A stretch of 64,000 nucleotides of DNA, taken from Pseudomonas sp. ok272. GTDB taxonomy: Bacteria; Pseudomonadota; Gammaproteobacteria; Pseudomonadales; Pseudomonadaceae. Positions 33,717-43,170 of this stretch are shown one piece after another (the first letter of the stretch is position 1; each line of letters begins with the position of its first letter). The notes beneath the pieces are model-generated. The model made no database searches. It saw nothing but the letters and a program-made list of their open reading frames with translations, and was not told the DNA's origin. The translations under genes were made by a program, and so were the position numbers. The stretch is taken from assembly GCF_900109995.1 (NCBI RefSeq), contig NZ_FOCB01000002.1:138247-202246 (forward strand). Reading direction: 5' to 3'.

Positions 33717-35134
33717 GCCTGAAAGCGTTTCTCCCCAGCCTGTTGGTGCTGGCCCTGAGTGCCTGCGCCGTCGGCCCGGACTACCAGGCCCCGGCCACGG
33801 AGCCGGCCCACCTCAGCGCCGCGACCGATGGCGCCAACGGTCAAAAGAACTTCGACCGCGCCCGCTTCGAAGGCATCTGGTGGCAGCAGTTCGACGACCC
33901 GGTGCTGAACCAGTTGGTGAGCACGTCGCTCAAGGGCAACCGGGAACTGCGCGTGGCGTACGACCGCCTGCGCGCCGCCCGGGCCTACCGCGACGATGCC
34001 AGCAACGACGCCTTGCCGGTGGTGACCAGCCGCGCCAGCAGCAACCAGGCCAAGGGACAGATCCCGGGCACCACCAGCCGCCGAGTCAAAAGCGAACGCT
34101 ATGACCTGGGCCTGGACATGGCGTGGGAGATCGACCTGTTCGGCCGTATCCAGCGCAACCTGGAAGCGGCCGACGCCGACACCCAGGTTGCCGCTGCCGA
34201 CCTGTACCAGTTGCAGGTCACGATGATTGCCGAGTTGGTGGACGCCTACGGTCAGCTACGGGGCGCACAGCTGCGCGAGAAGATTGCCCTGGCCAACCTG
34301 GCCAACCAGCAGGAATCGAGCAAGATCACCGTCAGCCTGCGTGATGCCGGGGTCGGCGATCAGCTCGACGTGGTGCGCGCCGATGCGCGCCTGGCCTCGG
34401 TGGAAGCCAGCGTGCCGCAACTACAGGCGGTGCAAACCCGCCAGCGCAACCGCATCGCCACGCTGTTGGGGGAACGCCCGGACACACTGAGCGTCGACCT
34501 GCGCCCGGCCAGCCTGCCGGCGATTGCCAAGGCCTTGCCGATTGGTGATCCCGGGGAACTGCTGCAACGCCGTCCGGACATCCAGAGCGCCGAACGCAAG
34601 CTGGCCGCCGCCACCGCGCGGATCGGCGTGGCCAAGGCCGACCTGTTCCCGCGGGTCAGCCTCAGTGGCTTCCTCGGCTTTACCGCCGGGCGCGGCTCGC
34701 AGATCGGCTCGTCCGCCGCCAACGCCTGGGCGCTGGGCCCGAGCATCACCTGGGCGGCCTTCGACCTGGGCAGCGTGCGCGCTCGTTTACGCGCCGCCGA
34801 TGCCAACGCCGATGGCGCCCTGGCGACCTATGAACAGCAAGTATTACTGGCGTTGGAGGAGTCGGAGAACGCCTTCTCCGACTACGGCAAGCGCCAGCAA
34901 CGCCTGATCGCTTTGATCCGCCAGAGCGAATCGAGCCGCGCCGCTGGCGACCTGGCCGAGATCCGCTACCGCGAAGGCAACGTGGATTTCCTGGTGCTGC
35001 TCGACGCCCAGCGTGAACGCCTGGCGGCCGAAGACACCCAGGCCCAGGCCGAAGTCGACCTGTACCGCGGCATCGTCGCCATCTACAAAGCCCTCGGTGG
35101 TGGCTGGCAACCCGAAACCGTCGCCATCAACTAA
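33713..35134 (+). CDS. oprN: Outer membrane efflux channel, OprN-like
   Basis: 473 residues. ATG overlaps the mexF stop and has GGAGG upstream. Lipoprotein signal LLVLALSACAVGPDYQAP, the standard start of the NodT/OprM family. Two outer-membrane-factor repeats with DLGLDMAWEIDLFGRIQRNL and the conserved RRPDIQSAERKLAAATARIG. It forms the trimeric channel that lets MexEF substrates leave the cell. Order and spacing mexE-mexF-oprN are as in P. aeruginosa. Confidence 0.93.
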   Translation: MSLKAFLPSLLVLALSACAVGPDYQAPATEPAHLSAATDGANGQKNFDRARFEGIWWQQFDDPVLNQLVSTSLKGNRELRVAYDRLRAARAYRDDASNDALPVVTSRASSNQAKGQIPGTTSRRVKSERYDLGLDMAWEIDLFGRIQRNLEAADADTQVAAADLYQLQVTMIAELVDAYGQLRGAQLREKIALANLANQQESSKITVSLRDAGVGDQLDVVRADARLASVEASVPQLQAVQTRQRNRIATLLGERPDTLSVDLRPASLPAIAKALPIGDPGELLQRRPDIQSAERKLAAATARIGVAKADLFPRVSLSGFLGFTAGRGSQIGSSAANAWALGPSITWAAFDLGSVRARLRAADANADGALATYEQQVLLALEESENAFSDYGKRQQRLIALIRQSESSRAAGDLAEIRYREGNVDFLVLLDAQRERLAAEDTQAQAEVDLYRGIVAIYKALGGGWQPETVAIN

Positions 35135-35177
35135 GCTTTCCAGTGCTCCTTTGGTTGGCCGCAACCAACCAATTTTT

Positions 35178-35212
35178 AGCCTCGCGCCCCATTCGGTCGC
35201 GGGGCTTTTTTT
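35178..35212 (+). terminator. Terminator after oprN
   Basis: AGCCTCGCG / CGCGGGGCT stem (one G-T pair), 11-base loop, then seven T. A second small hairpin, GGTTGG-CCGCAA-CCAACC, lies just before it. Confidence 0.85.
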
Positions 35213-35239
35213 GCCCATCATTCCCCACCGCCCACACCT

Positions 35240-35407
35240 CGCTCCTACGATGAAATCGGCGACGTCCTTGAGGAGCCGTTCGGTTTCGATGAGAACGACC
35301 TGCCGTGCAACGCGATCCTGTGCACCCTGGAACGCGAAATCCTCGCGGCGCTGGGCCATGGCGACCTGCCGCCGCCCCTTGAGCCTATTGATTACGTGCT
35401 CACGTAG
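35240..35407 (+). pseudogene. 3' fragment of a bestrophin-family channel gene
   Basis: An open stretch of 55 codons without a start codon, ending TAG at 35405. It reads RSYDEIGDVLEEPFGFDEND followed by LPCNAILCTLEREILAALG and a final PLEPIDYVLT. This is the C-terminal end of bacterial bestrophin-like anion channels (EEPFG, NDLP, final DYxLT). Everything upstream is missing, replaced by the oprN terminator, so only a deletion remnant survives. Confidence 0.65.
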
Positions 35408-35472
35408 ATGTCAGTTTGACTCACAGCCTTACCTGACCGAAGCTTGCCACCTGCCCGCTCTCGGATTCCTGC

Positions 35473-36528
35473 ATGTCCACGCCCCGTCGCACCCTGATCA
35501 TCTGCCTGCTGGTCGTGCTTGCCGTCGCCACTGCCTGGGTGCTCCTGCGCAGCACCAAACCGCAGATACCCGACGCGATCAAGCACGGTTACAGCGAGGC
35601 TCTGCAACAGGCCCGCAATGGCCAGCCCGGCGCGGCGCGGGTGCTCTACCAGCAACTGGCCCGCCCGGACATCTCGGACAAGCGGCGCATCTGGCTGCAT
35701 GCCGAGTTGCCCAACTACCCCAGCCCTCGGGCATTGAAGCTGGCCGACGCTGACCTGCAACACCCTTCGCTCGCGGTGCGTCAGGCCGCCATCAAGAGCA
35801 TCACCGCCCTGGTGCCCTCGGGCCAGCGCAGCCTGTTGCTCGGGCCGCTGCTCGAGGATGAAGCACAAGAGGTGCGCTTTGCCGCGGCCGATGCCCTGTT
35901 GGGGTTGTCACCGGACGACCTGGGCCTGTACTTCGCCCCCTTGCAGCAGGTCATCGACGAATATGAGCGCTTTCTAAGGAGCCAGCCGCAAACCGCGCAG
36001 ACCCAGATCCAACTGGCGCGCCTGCACCTGCACAACGCCGAACTCAAGGACGCCCAACTGGCGCTCGACGAGACCCTGCGCCTGGACCCCGGCAATCTAC
36101 CGGCGCTGGTGCTACAAATCGAAGTCCTCGACAAGCAGGGGCAAAGCGATGCCGCCCAGCAATTGCTGGCCAAACAACTCAAGGCCCAGCCTGACTCGGC
36201 GTACCTGCAACATGCGCTGGGGATGTGGTTGTTGCATCACGGGCAAAACGAACTTGCCTTGTTGGGCCTGTCCAAGGCCGTGGAGCTGGCGCCCGACAAC
36301 AAGGAATATCGCTACGACCTGGCCACTACTCTGTACGCGCAGAAAGAGTTGGAAGCGGCGCAAAAGCAGTTGCAAGAGATCGTCCAGCGCCACCCCGCCG
36401 ACCGCAAGGCACGGGTGCTGTTGATCAATTACTGGAAGGAAAGCGGCCAGTTGCAGAACGTGCAGGTGCTGCTGGCCCAGCTGGAACAGATGAACCCCGA
36501 CGACCCTGCCTTGCAGCAGGGCTTGTAG
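35473..36528 (+). CDS. Membrane-anchored HEAT/TPR repeat protein
   Basis: 351 residues. A single N-terminal membrane segment (LIICLLVVLAVATAWVLL, residues 8-25) probably acts as an uncleaved anchor with the rest in the periplasm. Residues 90-150 look like HEAT-type repeats (LADADLQHPSLAVRQAAIKS). From about 170 there are at least four TPR units, for example ELKDAQLALDETLRLDPGNLP and NELALLGLSKAVELAPDNKE. Such proteins are scaffolds; a partner cannot be named. The gene has no close operon neighbour and ends 10 bases before a convergent response regulator. Ribosome site is weak. Confidence 0.8.
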   Translation: MSTPRRTLIICLLVVLAVATAWVLLRSTKPQIPDAIKHGYSEALQQARNGQPGAARVLYQQLARPDISDKRRIWLHAELPNYPSPRALKLADADLQHPSLAVRQAAIKSITALVPSGQRSLLLGPLLEDEAQEVRFAAADALLGLSPDDLGLYFAPLQQVIDEYERFLRSQPQTAQTQIQLARLHLHNAELKDAQLALDETLRLDPGNLPALVLQIEVLDKQGQSDAAQQLLAKQLKAQPDSAYLQHALGMWLLHHGQNELALLGLSKAVELAPDNKEYRYDLATTLYAQKELEAAQKQLQEIVQRHPADRKARVLLINYWKESGQLQNVQVLLAQLEQMNPDDPALQQGL

Positions 36529-36538
36529 ACGCGGGGGT

Positions 36539-36916
36539 TCAGGAGAGCAGTTGCTGCATCAGGTCCTGCAACTCGTCCAGGTCAAACGGCTTGGCCAGGA
36601 TCGGCGCCTTGTGCGCAATCGGGCTGTCCGACTCGCGAATCTCCTGCGGATACCCGCTGATGAAAATCACCTTGAGCTCCGGGCGCAGCTTGACCGCCGG
36701 CTCGGCGATCTGCACGCCCGAGATGCCACCGGGCAGCCTGAAGTCAGTGATCATCATGTCCAGGTTCGGCTTGCTGGCGAGGATTTCGAAGGCCTGCTCG
36801 CCATTCTCGGCTTGCAACACCCGATACCCCTCGCCCGCCAGGTAGGCAGACAGGACCATCAGGATTGAGGGGTCGTCTTCGACGATCAATACGACGTCTT
36901 GTGCATCTTCACTCAT
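36539..36916 (-). CDS. Single-domain response regulator (CheY-like)
   Basis: 125 residues, only a receiver domain. Acidic pocket EDD at residues 13-15, phospho-acceptor Asp58 in ITDFRLPG, and the conserved lysine in LAKPFDLDEL. No output domain, so it acts by protein-protein contact or as a phosphate relay. It follows a receiver-histidine kinase gene after 75 bases on the same strand and is the last gene of the phosphorelay cluster 36539-42482. Confidence 0.92.
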   Translation of the reverse strand: MSEDAQDVVLIVEDDPSILMVLSAYLAGEGYRVLQAENGEQAFEILASKPNLDMMITDFRLPGGISGVQIAEPAVKLRPELKVIFISGYPQEIRESDSPIAHKAPILAKPFDLDELQDLMQQLLS

Positions 36917-36991
36917 GGAAAGCCTTGGGTTCGGTCAATAACGGCTAGTACGACCCTGCACGCCGGCAGAGGTTGCATCGGCCTTGTCGGT

Positions 36992-38194
36992 TTACAAGGG
37001 CAGGCACACACGAAACAGCGCGCCCTGGTCGATTGTGCTCTCGACGCCGATTGTACCGCCATGGGCGGCGATAATTTGCTCGGATATGAACAATCCCAGC
37101 CCCAGGCCGGCGACCACGCTTTTGGCCGACACCCGCTCGAACTGCTGGAAGATCCGTTTCTGGTTCTCTTCGCTGATGCCAATCCCACGGTCGCGCACTT
37201 CGATCCGCGCCTGGCCATCCTGACAATAGACCTTCACTTCGATCGGCCCCTTGCCGCCATAGCGCAGGGCATTGGTCAGCAGGTTGGACACCACCTGTTC
37301 GATGCGGAACTCGTCCCAGCTGCCGTACACCGGTTGCTCGGCGACCAGGCTCACTGACGCGTCGGCCGCCTCGACCTGAGGCGCGAAGTTGTGCAGCAGC
37401 TGACTGACCAGGGCCGCCAGGTCAAACCGGGTCGGACGGATCGACAGCTTGCCGGTGCGGATCCGCGATACATCGAGCATGTCCTCGATCAAGCGGATCA
37501 GGCTGTTGATCTGCCGTTCATCGCGCTCGACCATGGATTGCATCTTGTCCGGGGTAAAGGCGGCGACGTTGCCCCGCGCCAGGTGCATCTTGCGCAACTG
37601 GGTTTCCAGGATCAGCCCGTTCAGCGGGGTTCGCACCTCATGGGCGACAATGGACATGAAGTCATCGCGCATGCGCACCGCCTGCTCCAGCTCACCCTGG
37701 GTCGTGCGCAACTGCTCCAGCAAGGCTTGCTGCTCCAGGCGGCTGCGTTCCAGGGCTTCGACCTGCAGGTTCATGGCCTTGCGCTGACGGTACAGGTCGA
37801 CAAACACATTGACCTTGCTCTTGACCGCATGGGTGTCCAGCGGCTTGTGCAGGAAGTCCACCGCACCGCTTTCGTAGCCCTTGAACGCGTAGTTCATCTC
37901 ACGCCCGGCGGCGCTGACGAACACAATCGGGATGTTCTTGGTCTTTTCCGTGCCGCGCATCAGTTCGGCCAGTTCAAAGCCGTTCATGCCGGGCATCTGC
38001 ACATCGAGAATGGCCATGGCGAATTCGTGTTGCAGCAGCAGCGACAACGCTTCGTCGGCCGACAGCGCCTGGTAGACCTGGCGGTCCTCCCGGGCAATCA
38101 GCGCATCAAGCGCCAACAGATTCTCCGGCAGATCATCGACGATCAACAGTTTGGCCTGAATGTGACTTAACAGCTCAGTGCATGCCCGATTCAT
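36992..38194 (-). CDS. Receiver-histidine kinase (REC-HisKA-HATPase)
   Basis: 400 residues from the ATG at 38194, which overlaps the CheR stop (ATGA); longer frames upstream lie inside CheR. Receiver at residues 15-130 with Asp64 (AILDVQMPG). A coiled coil follows, then the kinase: His185 in SIVAHEVRTPLNG, N box VVSNLLTNALRYG, and G boxes DRGIGIS and GLGLGLF. There are no membrane segments, so it is cytoplasmic and probably takes phosphate or a signal from the upstream hybrid kinase. It may phosphorylate the small receiver encoded next. Confidence 0.92.
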   Translation of the reverse strand: MNRACTELLSHIQAKLLIVDDLPENLLALDALIAREDRQVYQALSADEALSLLLQHEFAMAILDVQMPGMNGFELAELMRGTEKTKNIPIVFVSAAGREMNYAFKGYESGAVDFLHKPLDTHAVKSKVNVFVDLYRQRKAMNLQVEALERSRLEQQALLEQLRTTQGELEQAVRMRDDFMSIVAHEVRTPLNGLILETQLRKMHLARGNVAAFTPDKMQSMVERDERQINSLIRLIEDMLDVSRIRTGKLSIRPTRFDLAALVSQLLHNFAPQVEAADASVSLVAEQPVYGSWDEFRIEQVVSNLLTNALRYGGKGPIEVKVYCQDGQARIEVRDRGIGISEENQKRIFQQFERVSAKSVVAGLGLGLFISEQIIAAHGGTIGVESTIDQGALFRVCLPL

Positions 38195-39003
38195 AGTTTG
38201 CGGTAGATCCGTTCTTGTTTGACCAGGGGTTCGAACAGTTTGCCATAGGGCGAGAAGTCCAGTGTTTCCTTGCTGCCCAGCACCAGGAAGCCACGGTGAC
38301 ACAACGACTCATGAAACAACCCAAAGGCCCGGTCCTGGAGTTTTTTATTGAAGTAGATCAGCACGTTGCGACAGGAAATCAACTGGGTTTCGGAGAACAC
38401 GCTGTCGGTCGCCAGGCTATGGTCGGCAAAGGTCACGTTGTCGCACAGACTCTTGTCGAAGATCGCGTAGTCATAGGCGGCCGTGTAGTAGTCGGCGAAG
38501 GAGCGCTGGCCGCCAGCCTGCTGGTAATTCTTGGTGTAGGCGCGGATGTTCTCCAGGGAAAAAATTCCCTGCTTGGCCTTCTCCAGCGAGCGGGGATTGA
38601 TGTCGGTGGCGTAGATGATCGTACGCTCCAGCAAACCCTCTTCGCGTAGCAGGATCGCCATCGAGTAAACCTCCTCCCCCGTGCTGCACCCGGCGATCCA
38701 GACCTTGATCGAAGGGTAAGTCTTGAGCAGTGGCACCACTTCGCGGCGGATGGCCTGGAAGTGATCCGGGTCACGGAACATCTCGCTGACCGGGATCGTC
38801 AGCAACTGCAGCAATTGCATGAAGGCGGTGGGGTCGTGCAGCACTTTGTCCTGGAGCGCCGAGATGGTCTTGCATTCGAACTGATGCAAGGCGTGATTGA
38901 CCCGGCGCTTGATCGAAGCGCCGGAGTAATCGCGAAAGTCGTAGCTGTACTTGAGGTAGATCGCCTCGATCAACAACCGCAGTTCGATATCGGTACTGGG
39001 CAC
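38191..39003 (-). CDS. CheR-type protein-glutamate methyltransferase
   Basis: 270 residues with a GTG start at 39003 that shares one base with the stop of the hybrid kinase (TAGTG). A GTG at 39030 is an alternative. N-terminal helical domain, then the SAM-binding VWIAGCSTGEEVYSMAI, then IIYATDINPRSLEKAKQGIFS and SCRNVLIYF, all hallmarks of CheR. It lacks the TPR tail of some homologues. CheR methylates chemoreceptors; here there is no receptor or CheB beside it, and its partners are kinases, so the target may be a kinase or a distant receptor. Confidence 0.92.
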   Translation of the reverse strand: MPSTDIELRLLIEAIYLKYSYDFRDYSGASIKRRVNHALHQFECKTISALQDKVLHDPTAFMQLLQLLTIPVSEMFRDPDHFQAIRREVVPLLKTYPSIKVWIAGCSTGEEVYSMAILLREEGLLERTIIYATDINPRSLEKAKQGIFSLENIRAYTKNYQQAGGQRSFADYYTAAYDYAIFDKSLCDNVTFADHSLATDSVFSETQLISCRNVLIYFNKKLQDRAFGLFHESLCHRGFLVLGSKETLDFSPYGKLFEPLVKQERIYRKL

Positions 39004-42000
39004 TAAATTCGTTCCATCTTCGGCAACCACACGCGAATCAGCGAGAACAGGCGATCCAGGTCAATAGGCTTGGCCAGGTAGTCGTTGGCGCCCGCTTGCA
39101 GGCAGCGCTCCTGATCGTCCTTCATGGCCTTGGCCGTCACCGCAATGATCGGCAGCTTGCGCCAGCGCGGGTCCTTGCGGATCTCAATCGTGGCTTCGAA
39201 ACCGTCCATCTCCGGCATCATCACGTCCATCAACACCAGGTCGATGTCACCCACCTCGTTGAGTTTCTCAATCGCCTCGCGACCGTTACGACCGATCACC
39301 ACGATGGCCCCCTTGTGTTCCAGGGCACTGGTGAGGGCAAAGATATTGCGCACATCGTCGTCCACCAGCAGCACCTTGCGCCCCTCGAAGACCCGGTCGC
39401 GGCTGCGGGCGGTCTTGAGCATCGTTTGCCGCTCATGGGACAGCCGGGACTCGACCTTGTGCAGGAACAACGTCACTTCATCGAGTAAACGCTCAGGCGA
39501 GCGCGCGCCCTTGATGATGATCGAGCGCGAATACTTGCGCAGGTCCGCCTCTTCATCGCGGGTCAAGTTGCGCCCGGTATAGACGATCACTGGCGGGAAC
39601 GAACAGATGTCTTCGGTCGACATGCGCTTGAGCAGGTCATTGCCCAGCATGTCGGGCAATTTCAGGTCGATGATCATGCAGTCGTAGAGGTTGTCGCGCA
39701 GCAGGTCCAAGGCTTGCTGGGCCAGGCCAACGGCGGTGATTTCGATGTCATCGTCGCCGATCAGGCGGGCAATGCTGTCGCGTTGCAGGTCATCGTCCTC
39801 GACCAGCAGGACGCGCTTGACCTTCTGGGTCAACTTGGCTTCGAGGCGGGCGAACACCGCCTTGAGCTCCTCGCGGGTCGCCGGTTTGACCGCATAGCCG
39901 ATGGCGCCCATGTGCATCGCCGCTTCGACGCGGTCTTCCACCGAAATCACGTGCACCGGGATATGCCGGGTCTCGGCGTGTTCCTTGAGGCGCTGCAACA
40001 CGGTCAACCCGGAGTGATCCGGCAGGCGCATGTCCAGCAGGATCGCATCGGGAATGAACTGCGCCGCCAGGTCGTAGCCTTCGTCCGCGCCGTGGGCCAC
40101 CAGGCAGTGATAGCCCAGTTCATGCGCCAGATCGAAAAGGATATGGGCAAAGTTCGGCTCGTCCTCCACCACCAGGATGCAGCGGCGGCTGAACGGCGCA
40201 TGGTCGCGATCATCCAGGAAGCGCGGAACCACGGCCTCCATGATCAACGGCGCCGGCGCAGCGGCGGCAACCGGCGGCGGCACACACCTGACCGGCCCGA
40301 CGCGCACCTCGTCCTGCTCGACGAATTGCTCAGGCAGCAGGAGCGTGAACAGGCTGCCCTGCCCCAGTTCGCTGCTGACACTGATCGAGCCACCGAGCAA
40401 CGCGGCCAGGTCACGGGAGATCGACAGCCCCAGGCCGGTGCCCCCATAGCGCCGATTGGTGGTGCCATCGGCCTGGCGGAAGGCTTCGAAGATGCTGTCG
40501 TGCTGGTCACTGGCAATGCCAATGCCCGAATCGCGCACGATAAAGGCGATACCCGCACCCGGCTCGCGCGCCACGGTCAGGCTGACGGTACCTTTCTCGG
40601 TGAACTTGACTGCGTTGGACAGCAGGTTCTTGAGCACCTGTTCCAGGCGCTGGCGGTCGGTGAACAGCATCAATGGCGCGTCCGGTTGCACCTGAATGGT
40701 GAATGCCAGGTGCTTGTCGGCGGCCAGGGGCTCGAACGTGGCGCGCAAGCCTTCGACCAAGCGCGCGACGCTGGTGTTTTCCGGGCGCACTTCCAATTTG
40801 CCGGCCTCGACCTTGGAGATATCGAGGATGTCGTTGATCAGGTTCAGCAAGTCGTTACCGGCCGAGTAAATCGACTCGGCGAACTTCACTTGCTCGGCGC
40901 TGAGGTTTTGCTGGGGGTTCTCGGCCAGCAGCTTGGCCAGGATCAACGAGCTGTTGAGCGGCGTGCGCAACTCGTGGGACATGTTGGCCAGGAACTCGGA
41001 CTTGTACTGGCTGGAGCGCACCAGTTCCAGGGCGCGCTCTTCGAGTTCGACCTGGACCACGTTCAGCTCGGTGTTCTTCAGGTCCATGGCATCCCGCTGC
41101 TCGGCCAGGGCCTGGGCCTGATCGGCGAGTTGCCCATTGGTCTGCTCCAGCTCCACCTGCTGGGTTTCCAGGTGCACCTGGGACTCCTTGAGGATCCGCG
41201 ATTGCTCTTCCAGCTCTTCGTTGGCGCTCTTGAGCTCTTCCTGCTGGACTTGCAGCTCTTCATTGAGCTGTTGGGTCTCGGCCAGCACTTCCTGCAAGCG
41301 CTGGCGATAGCGCGCCGCTTCAATGGAGGTGCCGATGTTGCCGGCGATCAACTCCAGCAACTCGATGTCGCGCTCGTTCAACTCGCGCAGGAAGCCCAGC
41401 TCGATCACCCCGTTGACCCGGTTGTCGTCGCTGGTGGGCACCACCAACACGCTGCGTGGCGCGCCACTGCCCAGTCCGGAGCTGACTTTGAAGTAATCGG
41501 CCGAGACATCGTCCAGGCGAATCAGGCGCCCTTGCTGCACGGCCTGGCCGGCAATGCCTTCGCCGCTGTGGAACGACTGCTCAAGCGCTTCCTGCTCGCG
41601 GGAGAAACCGTAGGACGCCACGCGCCTGAGGCCGCCGTGGTCTTCCTTGACGTACAGCGCCGCCACCGCCGTGCCCAGGTACTGCGCGCAGAACTGGAGG
41701 ATATTGCGCCCCAGCACGTTCAGCGTCAGTTGGCCCAGCACCTGCTCGGCCAGTTCGGTCTGGCCGTTGCGCAGCCAGGCCTGCTGCTCCAGGCGCAACG
41801 CGGTTTTATTCTGCGCGGCCAGGTTGGCGCTGTAGCGCTTGGACAGGTTCAACAGGTCGCGCCGGCCGACATAGGCCAGCAGGCCGCTGATGGCGATCAC
41901 GAACAGCACGTACAGGCTGATGCTCAAGATCGTCGTGCTGCGCACCTCCTCATTGCGCGAGGCCCGCAACTGTTGCTCCATGTCGATCACGTCTTCGTAT

Positions 42001-42482
42001 TGCTTGCGGATCTCATCGGTCAGGGACTTGCCCCGCCCGGCTTTCACTGCGCCCCGGTAGTCACCGTCGGTGCGCATCAGGTCGATCATCGATTGGGCAT
42101 AGGCGTTCCATTGCTCCTGCAACGCTTCCAGGCGGCGTAGGCGATCGATCTGTACCGGGTTGTCCGCCGTCAACTCCTGCAGGGTCTTGAGTGACACCAT
42201 GATGCGCGGCTTGGCGGTCTCGTAGGGGGCGAGAAAATGCTCATCGCCGGTCAGCAGGTAGCCACGCATCCCGGTTTCCAGGTCGACGGTCAACTTCACC
42301 GCTTCGTTGGCGTTGTTGATCACCCGGTCGGTGTGCTCGACCCACTGGATGACCGACAACAGGTAGCTGATCAACGCCACGAAAAACGCCACGCTGATCA
42401 CACCAACCCCCAAGGGCAAACTGACATTACGGCTCAGGAGTTTGCGAAAGCTCTGCTCATCGACTGAAGACGAAGAAGTCAT
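39003..42482 (-). CDS. Hybrid sensor kinase with CHASE3, GAF and three receiver domains
   Basis: 1159 residues. Two membrane segments (residues about 24-45 and 190-212) enclose a CHASE3-type periplasmic sensor. GAF domain about 260-395, long coiled coil 395-495, then HisKA with His503 in [12 protein letters not shown] and an HATPase ([11 protein letters not shown] near its end). Three receivers follow, with phospho-acceptors Asp817 ([11 protein letters not shown]), Asp939 ([11 protein letters not shown]) and Asp1086 ([11 protein letters not shown]). It starts an operon with CheR, a receiver-kinase and a receiver. The domain set resembles kinases controlling stress or surface-lifestyle switching in pseudomonads; the signal is unknown. 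Confidence 0.93.
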   Translation of the reverse strand: MTSSSSVDEQSFRKLLSRNVSLPLGVGVISVAFFVALISYLLSVIQWVEHTDRVINNANEAVKLTVDLETGMRGYLLTGDEHFLAPYETAKPRIMVSLKTLQELTADNPVQIDRLRRLEALQEQWNAYAQSMIDLMRTDGDYRGAVKAGRGKSLTDEIRKQYEDVIDMEQQLRASRNEEVRSTTILSISLYVLFVIAISGLLAYVGRRDLLNLSKRYSANLAAQNKTALRLEQQAWLRNGQTELAEQVLGQLTLNVLGRNILQFCAQYLGTAVAALYVKEDHGGLRRVASYGFSREQEALEQSFHSGEGIAGQAVQQGRLIRLDDVSADYFKVSSGLGSGAPRSVLVVPTSDDNRVNGVIELGFLRELNERDIELLELIAGNIGTSIEAARYRQRLQEVLAETQQLNEELQVQQEELKSANEELEEQSRILKESQVHLETQQVELEQTNGQLADQAQALAEQRDAMDLKNTELNVVQVELEERALELVRSSQYKSEFLANMSHELRTPLNSSLILAKLLAENPQQNLSAEQVKFAESIYSAGNDLLNLINDILDISKVEAGKLEVRPENTSVARLVEGLRATFEPLAADKHLAFTIQVQPDAPLMLFTDRQRLEQVLKNLLSNAVKFTEKGTVSLTVAREPGAGIAFIVRDSGIGIASDQHDSIFEAFRQADGTTNRRYGGTGLGLSISRDLAALLGGSISVSSELGQGSLFTLLLPEQFVEQDEVRVGPVRCVPPPVAAAAPAPLIMEAVVPRFLDDRDHAPFSRRCILVVEDEPNFAHILFDLAHELGYHCLVAHGADEGYDLAAQFIPDAILLDMRLPDHSGLTVLQRLKEHAETRHIPVHVISVEDRVEAAMHMGAIGYAVKPATREELKAVFARLEAKLTQKVKRVLLVEDDDLQRDSIARLIGDDDIEITAVGLAQQALDLLRDNLYDCMIIDLKLPDMLGNDLLKRMSTEDICSFPPVIVYTGRNLTRDEEADLRKYSRSIIIKGARSPERLLDEVTLFLHKVESRLSHERQTMLKTARSRDRVFEGRKVLLVDDDVRNIFALTSALEHKGAIVVIGRNGREAIEKLNEVGDIDLVLMDVMMPEMDGFEATIEIRKDPRWRKLPIIAVTAKAMKDDQERCLQAGANDYLAKPIDLDRLFSLIRVWLPKMERI

Positions 42483-42738
42483 TGGGAGGCCTTGGTGATC
42501 GGTGATAATTGCAGGAGTTTGCCCGAAAAGCGCGCATCAGATGCATTTTTCTGACAGCGTAGACAGCATTCTCCCGCATTACGCAGTCACGGGCTGAAGC
42601 GCGGGACTATCCCGGAAATTCCTGTACAGTTATTCTTTTTTGTATAGATTTTTGGGAACTGATCCAGTCCCGCCAGTGACTGAAAAAAGCCGGGCTAACT
42701 GACCGTCATCTATTTCCCTATTCGAGAGTTCCTGCCCT

Positions 42739-43101
42739 ATGCCTACTCCCTCTACTGTCCTGATCGTCGAAGACGATGCCATCGTGCGCATGCTGATCAA
42801 GGATGTATTGGAAGAGCTGGCATTCAAGGTGCTTGAGGCAGACGGAAGCCAGGCCGCCCTGGCAATGCTCGACGATGACGCACAAACCATCGACCTGCTG
42901 ATGACCGACGTGGGCTTGCCGGGAATGGATGGCAAGGCGTTGGCCGCACGGGCTCGGGCGCTGCGCCCAACCCTGCCGATCCTGTTTGCCAGCGGTTACG
43001 CCGACAGCCTTGAGGTGCCCAAGGGGATGTCCGTCATCGGCAAGCCGTTCTCTATCGATCAGTTGCGCGACACGGTCAAGCGCCTGCTGGGCCAGGCGTG
43101 A
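42739..43101 (+). CDS. Single-domain response regulator
   Basis: 120 residues, receiver only. EDD at 11-13, Asp57 in LMTDVGLPGMDG, Lys in IGKPFSIDQL. It is divergent from the hybrid kinase across 256 bases, and is similar in kind to the receiver at 36539. It may be a further target of the same kinase. A related branch of FixJ-like receivers uses this GLPGMDG motif. Confidence 0.9.
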   Translation: MPTPSTVLIVEDDAIVRMLIKDVLEELAFKVLEADGSQAALAMLDDDAQTIDLLMTDVGLPGMDGKALAARARALRPTLPILFASGYADSLEVPKGMSVIGKPFSIDQLRDTVKRLLGQA

Positions 43102-43170
43102 CCCTGCCTGTGGTTTAATGGCGCCCCCGCGTCCTGCCCGCCCACCTGTCGTTTCAAGGAAATACCGCCC

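Noticed and set aside
39714..42140. 808-codon frame opposite the hybrid kinase
   Set aside because: Antisense shadow; the kinase motifs on the minus strand are unambiguous.
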